Shown piece after piece: positions 8,733 through 17,000 of a stretch of 64,000 bases of DNA. Every line of letters starts with the position of its first letter. Within the stretch, counting starts at the first letter, position 1. The translations under genes and the position numbers were made by a program. Source of the DNA: DASUNQ01 sp035536455 (lineage in GTDB: Bacteria > Acidobacteriota > Thermoanaerobaculia > Multivoradales > UBA5704). The stretch covers positions 20,536-84,535 of the forward strand of contig DATLOC010000075.1 in assembly GCA_035536455.1 (NCBI GenBank), written 5' to 3'. Under the pieces are notes generated by a model. It had not been told where the DNA came from. It saw nothing but the letters and a program-made list of their open reading frames with translations, and did not search any database.

Positions 8733-9724
8733 CGGCGGTGGCGGCGCGCGAGGCGGCGCTCGACGCGCTCGTGCCGCGCCTGCTGGCGCGCGAGCCGCGG
8801 GCGGTGGCGCGCGCCATCTCGCTGGCCGAGGACGGCGGCGCCGCGCAGCGCGAGCTGATCGGCCGCGTCTACGGCGAGACGGGCCGGGCGCGCGTCGTCG
8901 GCATCACCGGTCCGCCGGGCGCCGGCAAGAGCACCCTGGTCGACCGCCTCGCCCGCCTCGTCCGCGCCCGCGGCGAGACGGTCGGCATCCTCGCCGTGGA
9001 CCCGACCAGCCCCTACACCGGCGGCGCCCTCCTGGGCGACCGCATCCGCATGCAGAAGCTCTACACCGACCCCGGCGTCTTCATCCGCTCGATGGCGACG
9101 CGCGGCGCGATGGGCGGCCTCGCCCGCGCCACCCACGACGCCGTCGACGTCCTCGACGCCGCCGGCTTCGACTGGGTGCTGGTCGAGACGGTGGGCGTGG
9201 GGCAGGACGAGGTGGATGTGGTGCGCAGCGTCGAGACGGTGGTCGTCGTCACCGTTCCCGGCCTCGGCGACGACATCCAGGCGCTCAAGGCCGGGCTGAT
9301 GGAGATCGCCGACGTCTTCGTCCTCAACAAGGCCGACCGCGACGGCGCGGACCGCACCGAGAAGGACCTCCGCTTCATGCTCCACTTGGCCGAGGACGAC
9401 GGCACCGGCGCGGCCGCCTGGCACCCGCCGATCGTGCGCACGGTGGCGAGCCGCGACGAGGGGGTGCCGCAGGTGCTCGAGGAGGTCGAGCGGCACCGTG
9501 CCTGGCTGGCGGGAAGCGGCGAGCTGGAGAAGCGGCGGCAGGCGCACCTGCGGCTGCGCGTCGAGGCGATCTTGAAGGAGCGGGTGCTGCGCGCCGCCGA
9601 CCAGACGCTCGGCGTCGAGCGCGAGGTCGAGCGCGGCTTCGCCGACCGGCTCGACCCCTACCGCGTCGCCGAGCGGCTGTTCACGGGAGTGCTGGAAGGC
9701 GCTCCGGCCAAGGAACCGGCTTGA
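8729..9724 (+). CDS. meaB: methylmalonyl-CoA mutase-associated GTPase MeaB
   Basis: 331 residues from TTG 8729, overlapping the previous stop (TTGA); GTG 8738 is an alternative start. P-loop G-P-P-G-A-G-K-S-T near residue 65, then A-V-D-P-T-S-P-Y-T-G-G-A-L-L-G-D-R-I-R-M, V-E-T-V-G-V-G-Q-D-E and a late N-K-A-D are diagnostic of the MeaB/ArgK G3E GTPases. These protect and reload the cobalamin of methylmalonyl-CoA mutase. The mutase subunits are not in this window, but the neighbouring epimerase supports the assignment. Confidence 0.93.
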   Translation: MTAVAAREAALDALVPRLLAREPRAVARAISLAEDGGAAQRELIGRVYGETGRARVVGITGPPGAGKSTLVDRLARLVRARGETVGILAVDPTSPYTGGALLGDRIRMQKLYTDPGVFIRSMATRGAMGGLARATHDAVDVLDAAGFDWVLVETVGVGQDEVDVVRSVETVVVVTVPGLGDDIQALKAGLMEIADVFVLNKADRDGADRTEKDLRFMLHLAEDDGTGAAAWHPPIVRTVASRDEGVPQVLEEVERHRAWLAGSGELEKRRQAHLRLRVEAILKERVLRAADQTLGVEREVERGFADRLDPYRVAERLFTGVLEGAPAKEPA

Positions 9725-10176
9725 TCCGCAAGATCGACCACCTGGGCATCGCCGTCCGCTCGATCGCCGAGGGGCGGGGGCTCTACGAGGCGCTGGGTCT
9801 CGCCGTCACGGCGATCGAGGAGGTGCCGGACGAGGGCGTGCGGGTGGCGCTCATCCCCTGCGGCGAGAGCCTGATCGAGCTCCTCGAGCCGCTCGGGCCC
9901 GACTCGCCGATCGCCCGCTTCCTGGAGAAGCGCGGCCCCGGCATCCACCACGTCTGCCTGGGGAGCGACGACTTGGCCGGCGACGACGCGCGCCTCCGCG
10001 CCGGCGGCTTCCAGGTGCTCCGCCCCGCGCCTACCCGTGGCGCCGGCGGCTGCTGGGTGCAGTTCGTCCATCCCCGCTCGACGGGGGGAGTGCTCCTCGA
10101 GCTCTCGCAGCCGGGGACCGAGGAGGAAGCGGCCGCCGGCGGCCCCGCCGCCGCCCTCGACGAGGAGATCCCGTGA
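9721..10176 (+). CDS. mce: methylmalonyl-CoA epimerase
   Basis: 151 residues from TTG 9721, four-base overlap with meaB. The glyoxalase/VOC fold shows the paired beta-alpha motifs I-D-H-L-G-I-A-V (metal His), L-I-E-L-L-E-P, G-I-H-H-V-C-L (metal His) and V-L-L-E-L (metal Glu). It interconverts R- and S-methylmalonyl-CoA between propionyl-CoA carboxylase and the B12 mutase. The C-terminal 20 residues are a Glu/Ala-rich extension. Gene order meaB-mce is a common propionate-pathway arrangement. Confidence 0.92.
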   Translation: MIRKIDHLGIAVRSIAEGRGLYEALGLAVTAIEEVPDEGVRVALIPCGESLIELLEPLGPDSPIARFLEKRGPGIHHVCLGSDDLAGDDARLRAGGFQVLRPAPTRGAGGCWVQFVHPRSTGGVLLELSQPGTEEEAAAGGPAAALDEEIP

Positions 10177-10511
10177 TCCCGCGCGGCTCGATCGTCATTG
10201 TCCACCTGAGCAACCCGACCGAGAAGTTCTGGGGGGTGCTCGAAGGGCTGGAGCTGGTCGGGGTGACGCTGCGCGGCATCAACCTCTCGAGCTTCGACGA
10301 CTGGATCGGGGAGGCGGCGCGCGGCGAGCGCAACCTCGGCCTCTCGACGATGTTCGCGCCGCTCTTCCGAGTCGAGCGGATCTTCCTCGACGAGCCGGTC
10401 GGGGAGGTCGAGAGCTACAAGCAGCGCTTCGCGCGGCGGGTCGGCGTCGCCGTCGAGCGCTACCTCGGGATCGGGGACGAGGAGGGGGAGACGGCCGAGG
10501 TACCGTCTTGA
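10173..10511 (+). CDS. small conserved-looking protein of unknown function
   Basis: 112 residues from GTG 10173, overlapping mce by four bases and the following permease by four bases, so it is fixed in the operon. The N-terminal 45 residues are strongly beta (S-I-V-I-V-H-L, F-W-G-V-L-E-G-L, V-G-V-T-L-R-G-I-N), resembling an SH3- or Sm-like barrel. They are followed by a helical part and an acidic tail. No catalytic motif or signal peptide is visible. I do not recognise the family; a regulatory or adaptor role for the CoA enzymes is speculation. Confidence 0.75.
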   Translation: MIPRGSIVIVHLSNPTEKFWGVLEGLELVGVTLRGINLSSFDDWIGEAARGERNLGLSTMFAPLFRVERIFLDEPVGEVESYKQRFARRVGVAVERYLGIGDEEGETAEVPS

Positions 10512-11278
10512 GGCGAGGGCTCGCCGGCCGCTTGCTGGCGCTTACCGGCCTGGCGGCTCTCGTTCTGCTGTGGGACCTTTCGATCCGCCTCTCCGGCGAG
10601 CGCCTCCTCCCGGGCCCGGCCGCGGTCGCCCGCGCACTCGGCGAGCTGGCCGCCAACGGCCTGCTGGTCAAGCACCTGGTGGCCTCGCTCTTCCGCGTCA
10701 CCTGGGGGTACCTCGCGGCCGTCGTCCTCGCCGTGCCCTTCGGGCTCCTCCTCGGCTGGCGGCGCCACGGGCAGCTCGCGGTGGGGCCGCTCCTCGAGGT
10801 GCTGCGGCCGATCTCGCCGCTCGCCTGGATCCCGATCTCGATCCTCTGGTTCGGCGTCGGCGACCTGGCCGCCGTCTTCATCATCTTCCTCGCCTCCTTC
10901 CTGCCGCTGGCGATGGCGGCGAGCCACGCGGTGCGCAACATCTCGGCCGTGCACTTCCAGGCGGGGCGCAACTTCCGGCTGCCGCCGGCCGACCTGGTGC
11001 GCAAGGTCGTGCTGCCCGCGGTCCTACCGCAGCTCCTCGTCGCGCTGCGGCTCGCCCTGGGCATCGCCTGGCTGGTCGTCGTGGCGGCGGAGATGATCGC
11101 CGTCAACTCCGGGCTCGGCTTCCTGATCGTCGACGCGCGCAACGCCGGCAACCGCTACGACCTGGTCGTCGCCGGCATGGCGCTGATCGGCCTCGTCGGC
11201 CTGGCGCTCGACGCCGCGATCCGCCGCCTGGAGCGCCTGCCGGCGCTGCGCTGGGGCTACGCGGAGGCCCGCGCATGA
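10508..11278 (+). CDS. NitT/TauT-type ABC transporter permease
   Basis: 256 residues from TTG 10508, overlapping the previous stop. Six membrane helices and the cytoplasmic EAA-type loop (A-G-R-N-F-R-L-P-P-A-D-L-V-R-K-V-V-L-P-A) match SsuC/TauC permeases. R-P-I-S-P-L-A-W-I-P and A-A-E-M-I-A-V-N-S-G-L-G are family signatures. It is paired with a second, clearly paralogous permease at 12051-12812, so the importer may be a heterodimer. It is inner-membrane, co-transcribed with its ATPase and binding protein. Confidence 0.92.
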   Translation: MRRGLAGRLLALTGLAALVLLWDLSIRLSGERLLPGPAAVARALGELAANGLLVKHLVASLFRVTWGYLAAVVLAVPFGLLLGWRRHGQLAVGPLLEVLRPISPLAWIPISILWFGVGDLAAVFIIFLASFLPLAMAASHAVRNISAVHFQAGRNFRLPPADLVRKVVLPAVLPQLLVALRLALGIAWLVVVAAEMIAVNSGLGFLIVDARNAGNRYDLVVAGMALIGLVGLALDAAIRRLERLPALRWGYAEARA

Positions 11279-12054
11279 TGCCCGTGCCGCGGCCGGACGC
11301 GCGGCCGGTCAAGGTGCGGATCGCCGGTCTCTCGATGACCTTCGAGGCCGACGGCAAGCGCGTCGAGGTGCTGCGCGACATCGACCTCGAGGTGCGGGAG
11401 GGGGAGCTCGTCTGCCTGCTCGGCCCTTCGGGCTGCGGCAAGTCGACGCTCCTGAATCTCGTCGGCGGCTTCCTGCGCCCGACGGCCGGGTCGATCGCGA
11501 TCGACGGCGAGGAGGTGGCAGGGCCCGACCCGCGCCGCATCTTCGTCTTCCAGGAGCGCGGCGTCTTCCCCTGGCTCACCGTCGAGGGCAACATCGGCTT
11601 CGGCTTGGGGCGCCTGCCGGCCGCCGAGCGCGCCGAGCGCGTCCGCCACTACGTCGAGCTGGTCGGCCTCGAGGGGTTCGAGGGCGCCTACCCGCACGAG
11701 CTCTCCGGCGGCATGAAGCAGCGCGTCGAGGTGGCGCGGGCGCTGGCGGTCGACCCCGACGTCCTCTACCTCGACGAGCCGTTCGGCGCCCTCGACTCGC
11801 TTACCCGGCTGACCCTGCGCCGCGAGCTGCTGCGCATCTGGGAGGCGGAGCGCAAGACGATCCTCTTCGTCACCCACGACGTCGAGGAGTCGGTGCAGCT
11901 CGCCGACCGCGTCGTCGTCATGTCGCAGCGCCCGGCGACCATCCGCCGCGTCGTCGAGGTCGGCATCCCGCACCCGCGCGACCTCTCCGCGCGCCGCTAC
12001 CTCGAGGTGCGCGACAGCATCTTCGAGGCGATCGGCATGCCGCACAAGGTATGA
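11275..12054 (+). CDS. NitT/TauT-type ABC transporter ATP-binding protein
   Basis: 259 residues from ATG 11275 (ATGA overlap; ATG 11278 also possible). Walker A G-P-S-G-C-G-K-S-T near residue 49, Q-loop F-Q-E-R-G-V-F-P-W, signature L-S-G-G-M-K-Q-R, Walker B V-L-Y-L-D-E-P-F and H-loop V-T-H-D are all intact, as in SsuB/TauB. It energises the two flanking permeases. Short family-typical length. Confidence 0.94.
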   Translation: MMPVPRPDARPVKVRIAGLSMTFEADGKRVEVLRDIDLEVREGELVCLLGPSGCGKSTLLNLVGGFLRPTAGSIAIDGEEVAGPDPRRIFVFQERGVFPWLTVEGNIGFGLGRLPAAERAERVRHYVELVGLEGFEGAYPHELSGGMKQRVEVARALAVDPDVLYLDEPFGALDSLTRLTLRRELLRIWEAERKTILFVTHDVEESVQLADRVVVMSQRPATIRRVVEVGIPHPRDLSARRYLEVRDSIFEAIGMPHKV

Positions 12055-12812
12055 GGCGGCCGGCGGCGCTCCTCCTGCCCCTCGCGACGGGGGCGGCGCT
12101 CGTCGCCCTCTGGCACCTCGTCGTGCGCTGGAGCGGCGCCACGGTCTTCCCGGCGCCGGGCGACGTCGTCGCGGCGCTCGCCGAGCTGGCGCGCGAGGGC
12201 GTCCTGGCGCCGGCGGTCGCCCGGTCGCTCGCGCGCGTCGGCTCGGGGTACCTGCTGGCCCTCGTCGTCGGCGTCCCGCTCGGCATGCTCATGGGGTGGA
12301 GCGCCGGGGCGGCGCGGGCGCTCAACCCGGTCGTCCAGGTGCTGCGGCCGATCAGCCCGATCGCCTGGATCCCGGTGGCGATCGTGCTCTTCAAGGTCGG
12401 CGACGGCGCCGCGGTCTTCCTGATCTTCCTCGCCGCCCTCTTCCCGATCGCCGTGGCGACGATGAACGGCGTCCGCAGCCTGCCGCCGATGGTGCTCCTG
12501 GCCGGCCGCAACTTCGGCCTCTCACCGCCGGCGGTGCTGGCCCGCGTCGTCTTCCCCGCCGCCCTGCCGCAGGTGCTCGTCGGGCTGCGCATCGCCCTCG
12601 GGGTCGCCTGGCTGGTCGTCGTGGCGGCGGAGATGAGCGGCATCGAGTCGGGGCTCGGCTACCTGATCATCGACGCCCGCAACGCCGGCAAGCGCTACGA
12701 CCTGGTGGTGGCGGCGATGGCGGTGATCGGGGCGATCGGCCTGGCGCTCGACCTCCTGGCCCGCCGCGTCGAGCGGCTGCCGGCGGTACGCTGGGGCTTC
12801 CGGAGCGACTGA
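12051..12812 (+). CDS. second NitT/TauT-type ABC transporter permease
   Basis: 253 residues from ATG 12051, ATGA overlap with the ATPase. It is highly similar to the permease at 10508-11278: the motifs R-P-I-S-P-I-A-W-I-P and A-W-L-V-V-V-A-A-E-M and the ending L-P-A-V-R-W-G-F all correspond. A tandem duplication followed by divergence is the simplest origin. The two probably form a heterodimeric channel around the single ATPase. Confidence 0.92.
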   Translation: MRRPAALLLPLATGAALVALWHLVVRWSGATVFPAPGDVVAALAELAREGVLAPAVARSLARVGSGYLLALVVGVPLGMLMGWSAGAARALNPVVQVLRPISPIAWIPVAIVLFKVGDGAAVFLIFLAALFPIAVATMNGVRSLPPMVLLAGRNFGLSPPAVLARVVFPAALPQVLVGLRIALGVAWLVVVAAEMSGIESGLGYLIIDARNAGKRYDLVVAAMAVIGAIGLALDLLARRVERLPAVRWGFRSD

Positions 12813-12815
12813 GCG

Positions 12816-13865
12816 ATGGCGACCGGCAAGAGGATCTTCGCCGCGGTGGCGGGCTGGGCCGCGCTGGTGACCGGCGCGCACCTGGCGCTCAACGTCGACT
12901 GGTCGGTCGCCCTCAACGACCGCCAGCCGCTCGACAAGCGCAAGTTCTACGTCGCCTACATCCCCGTCACCTGACACCTCACCTGCCCGGTGACGGACTA
13001 CATCGCCCGTCACTCCCTGGGGGAGAACAGCTTCATCCCCAGGAAGTTCCAGGGGTTCCCGGAGATCAAGGAGGCGCTGATCGGGAACCGGATGCAGGCG
13101 GGCTTCATGGTCGCACCGATGGCGATGGCCCTGCGGGCGCAGGGCGTGCCGATCAAGATCGTCTACCTGGGCCACCGCTACGGCAGCGCCGTCGTGGTGC
13201 AGAAGGACGGCCCGGTGCGCGCGGTGCGCGACCTCGCCGGGCGGACGGTGGCGATCCCCAGCCGCTTCTCGGACGAGTACCTGATCGTGCGCCGGTCGCT
13301 GCAGCGCGAAGGCGTGCCGGCCGGCGAGGTGCGCTTCCTCGAGATGGCGCCGCCGGACGTGGCCGGGGCGCTGGCGGCCGGCGCCATCGACGCCTTCTCG
13401 ATGGGCGAGCCCTTCCCGTCGCAGAGCGAGATGATGGGCTTCGGGCGCATCCTCTTCCCGGCGCGCCGCTACTGGCCGGACTACATGTCGTGCGTCCTGG
13501 TGGTGCGGCAGGACGCCATCGACCACCGCCCCGCCGCCGTGCAGACCCTGGTCGACGGCATCGCCCGCTCCGGCCTCTGGCTCGACGCCGGCCGCCCCCA
13601 CCGCGAGCACGCCGCCGACTTCGTCGGCCGCTACTACTTCAACCAGCCGCCGGCGCTGCTGCGCTGGGCGCTGACCAAGGATCTCGAGCGCGTCGTCTAC
13701 ACTCGCCTCTCGCCGCGCAAGCAGGACTTCGACCTCGTCCGCGACCTGATGCTCGAAGCCGGCACCCTCGACCGCCCGATCGAGTTCGAAGAGTACGTCG
13801 ACGTCCGCTTCGCCGAAGGGACGGTGGGGGAGATGGCCTGGGAGTACGAAGCGGGGCGCAACTGA
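12816..13865 (+). CDS. ABC substrate-binding protein with in-frame TGA (possible selenoprotein)
   Basis: The frame runs from ATG 12816 (C-G-G-A-G upstream, 3 nt after the permease stop) to TGA 13863-13865, 349 residues if TGA 12972-12974 is read through. Residues 1-52 include a membrane anchor or signal (F-A-A-V-A-G-W-A-A-L-V) and the first strand F-Y-V-A-Y-I-P-V-T. Codon 53 is TGA, followed by H-L-T-C-P-V-T-D-Y and a complete NrtA/SsuA-like periplasmic domain (M-V-A-P-M-A-M-A-L-R, I-K-I-V-Y-L-G-H-R, L-A-G-R-T-V-A-I-P-S). I recall the family motif as C-H-L-T-C, so TGA replaces a Cys, the usual sign of selenocysteine. Translation from GTG 12990 alone would lose the signal and first strand. The alternatives are a nonsense mutation or a sequencing error. 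The ligand is unknown. Confidence 0.8.
12972..13014 (+). promoter_or_regulatory. in-frame TGA with downstream hairpin (SECIS-like candidate)
   Basis: TGA 12972-12974 lies in the same frame as both halves of the binding-protein gene. Fifteen bases after it a perfect 7-bp stem forms: GTGACGG (12990-12996) with CCGTCAC (13007-13013), extendable by one G-U pair, around the loop ACTACATCGC. Bacterial SECIS elements lie at this distance inside the coding region. The loop lacks a G in its first two positions, which the canonical form usually has, so the match is only partial. Confidence 0.4.
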
Positions 13866-13924
13866 CACGGAGGCGACGGTCCCGCCGCGGGCGCCAGCCG
13901 GTGCAAGAAGCGATTCCGCAGCTG

Positions 13925-13942
13925 CCGCGGCAAATGCCGCGG
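13925..13942. terminator. palindrome between convergent genes
   Basis: CCGCGGCA-AA-TGCCGCGG is an 8-bp perfect inverted repeat with a two-base centre. It sits in the 162-base gap between the convergent binding-protein gene and the large secreted-protein gene. It could end transcription from both sides, but there is no T-tract. Nothing else is visible in this gap except a related CGGCATT copy just downstream. Confidence 0.35.
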
Positions 13943-14027
13943 CGCTCGCGGCATTCCCTCAGCGCCGCCAGCAGTCGCCCGCGCACGCCGAGGTCGTCTC
14001 GGGCGTACCAAGCCATTTCTCGGCCGG

Positions 14028-17000
14028 CTAGCTCTTGTCGCAGGCGTCTCCCCGGCCGTCGCCATCGCGATCGGCCTGATCGGGGTTCGCCACCCTCTTG
14101 CAGTTGTCCGTCTTGTCGGGAATCCCGTCGCGATCGCCGTCGCGCTGGGTGGTGACCGGGCAGCCCACGCTGTTGACCGGCGTGCCGGGCTGCGTGCCCG
14201 GGCACTCGTCGCGCGCGTCGGGCACGCCGTCGCCGTCGCTGTCGGTGTTGTCGCGGACGTCGACGGCCGCGGTCGCGGTGTTGGCGCTGAAGCCGCCGCG
14301 GTCGTCCTGCACCCGTAGCGACGCGAAGTACTGGCCGGTCGAGCCGTAGACGTGGTCGAAGATCGGCGAAGTCTGCTGGACCAGCGGGCTGCCGTCACCC
14401 GGGTCGAGCACGTAGGCGGCGATCGAGCCGTCCGCGTCCTGGCTGGCGGAGGCGTCGAAGGAGACCGCCAGCGGCGCCGGCCCGGCGTTGCCGGAGGCGG
14501 CGAGGGCCGCCACCGGGAGTTGGTTGACGTCGCAGGCGGTGGCCGAGCGCAGGGTGTAGTTGGCGCTGCCGGCGTCGTCGTAGATGAGCTGGTTGTTGGG
14601 CGTGAGCTGGGCGCGGATCGAGGGGGTGATGGCCACGATCGCGTCGCCCGGCGTGGTCGCGCCCACCAGCGACTTGTCGAGGAGCAGGAGGATGGTGCCG
14701 TCGGGCGCGAAGCCGCTGCCCGCCGACAGGTCGCCGAGGACGGTGAAGACGCGCGCCGGCACCGCGCCGGCCACCGGCAACGTCGGCACGCCCGTCGTGC
14801 CGTAGACGAAGCGCGGACCCTGCGGCGCGCTGCTGCTCGTCTCGCCGGGGATGGTGGTCATGCCGACGAACCAATCCTCGGCGCCGGCCGGCAGCGTGCC
14901 GGAGGTCTTGAAGCGGAGCACCCAGCGTGTCGCCGGCGGCACCGTCGAGAGATCGCCCACCTTGATGGTGAAGGCCACCTTGCCGGGCAGGCTGGCCGGC
15001 TCGGCCGCGCGCACGGTACGAATGTCGAGGGCGGGGACGCCGCCCGTGCTGTCGCCGCTGGCGTCGGTGAGGAGGGTGATGCCCGGCGCGATGCAGGCCG
15101 TCTCGACGTCGGTGAAATCCAAGAGCGCGACCTGGTTCGACTGCGCGCTCTCGCCGAACGAGTTGACCGCGCTCACGGCGTAGTAGTAACGCACGCCGCT
15201 TTGCACCGTGGTGTCGTCGAAGCGGGTGAGGCTCGTCGAGTCGGCGAGATGGGCGAGCACGTCCGGGCTGGTGCCGCGGTAGACCTGGAAGTGCGTGATC
15301 GGGGCACCGCCCGGCAGCGGCTGCGTCCAGGTGAGGTGCGCGCCGGCGGCGTCGCGGCGGCCGGAGAGGCTCGGCGTGCCGGGGATCGTCGGCTCCGGCG
15401 GGTCGTGCGCGGCGAGCAGGCGGCGCCCGCTCGACTGGCGCACGATGACGCCGTTCTCGGTGAGCGAGTTGGTGCCGCCGGTGATGCAGGGGCCGGTGCA
15501 GCCGTCGGCGAAGGCGGCGAGCAGGCGACCCTCCTCGTCCATGATGGCGTCGTTGAAGTCGAGCAGGTTGCGCGTGCCCGCGGCCTCGCAGGGGCTGTTG
15601 AAGCCGCCGTCGCAGATGGCGCCGCGCTGCACCGGGTCGTCGGGGGTGACGTTGCGCACCGTCCAGTTGGCGCCGCCGTCGTAGGTCGTGGCGACGTAGG
15701 CGTACCAGTGCGCGTCGTCGGCCGGATCGGCCGTCGTGTTCCCCATCGTCGCCGGGTCGCCCGAGTGGCCGGGCTTGGTGGTGCCGAGGAAGAAGTAGGC
15801 GGCACGTTGCGGATCACCGGCGACGATCGCCGGGAAGACGCCGTTGCGGATGCCGTAGGGCGCGCCCACGTCCACGGGCCCCGACCAGGTCAGGCCCTTG
15901 TCGTGCGAGACGACGACCATCGCCTTGTCGTTGCCCTGCTCCATGTAGCCGACGTACAGCGTGCCGTCGGAGGCGACGGCGACGGAGGGGTCCCAGCGCC
16001 CCTGGCCGGAGCCCGGAATGGCGCGGATCTGCCAGCTCTGCCCGGCGTCCTCCGAAACGATGAGCGCCTGGCCGCCGTTGCAGCCCTTGTTCGGCAGGTA
16101 CACGGTGCCGTCGGCCGCGACCTTGGGGTGCCCGTGCAGCCCGCCGCACTCGAGCAGCGTGTAAACGGGCACACTGGCGCCGAAGGTCACGCCGCCGTTG
16201 TCGCTGCGCGAGCAGTAGGCGGCGTAGAGGTCCTGCGAGCAGTAGTAGACGGCGTTGGGATAGGTGTGCGGGATCTGCACGCCGGCCGGGTAGGGGCCGA
16301 CGCCGAGCGCCTGGTGGTCGAGGCCGGCCTTGAAGCTGCCGCCGACGCTGGGCTCCCAGCTCTCGCCGTCGGTGTCGCTGTACTCCTGGATACTGTTGCC
16401 GGGGCCGAGGACGAGCTGCGAGGCGAAGATGCGCCCGGTGTCGCGATCGGCGACCAGGATGGGGTCGCTCGTCTGCAGGCCGCTGAGCGTGCCGGTCTTA
16501 TCTTCCCAGGTGTCGCGCGCGGGCGAGACGCCGTCGTCGAACTTGACGCGGTCCACCTCGGTGCCGGCGATGAAGAAGATGCTGCTCGTCTGGGTGTTGA
16601 CGTCGAGCGTCGGCTCGGCGGCGCCGTCGCCGATGCCCGCCGGCGAGACGTGCAGGCTGAAGTCCGGGCCGCCGATGGTCACCGGGCCGCCGCCGCCACC
16701 GCCGCCGCCGCCGTCGTCCTCGCCGCAGGCGCCCATGGCGGGCAGCTGGAAGTCGGCCACCGCGGCGGCCTGGTCGAGGTCGGCGCCGTTGAAGTAGGCG
16801 GCGCCGCCCGCGCCGGGCGACAGGCGCGCGCCGACGCGGAGGTCGGTGAGCACGTCGCCGGGCGCGACGGCGCTGCCCAGGCGATCGGCGGGCACGACGA
16901 TGGTGATGGTGCCATCGACGTCGTACGACGAGCCTGGCGCTCCGAAGCCGAGGTCATCGAAGGCGGACTCGCCGGTGCCGAAGCGGAACACGGGCTGGCC

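Noticed and set aside
12990..13865. Substrate-binding protein starting at GTG 12990
   Set aside because: It would lack the signal/anchor and first strand and begin inside the conserved C-P-V-T-D motif; reading from ATG 12816 through the TGA fits the family better.
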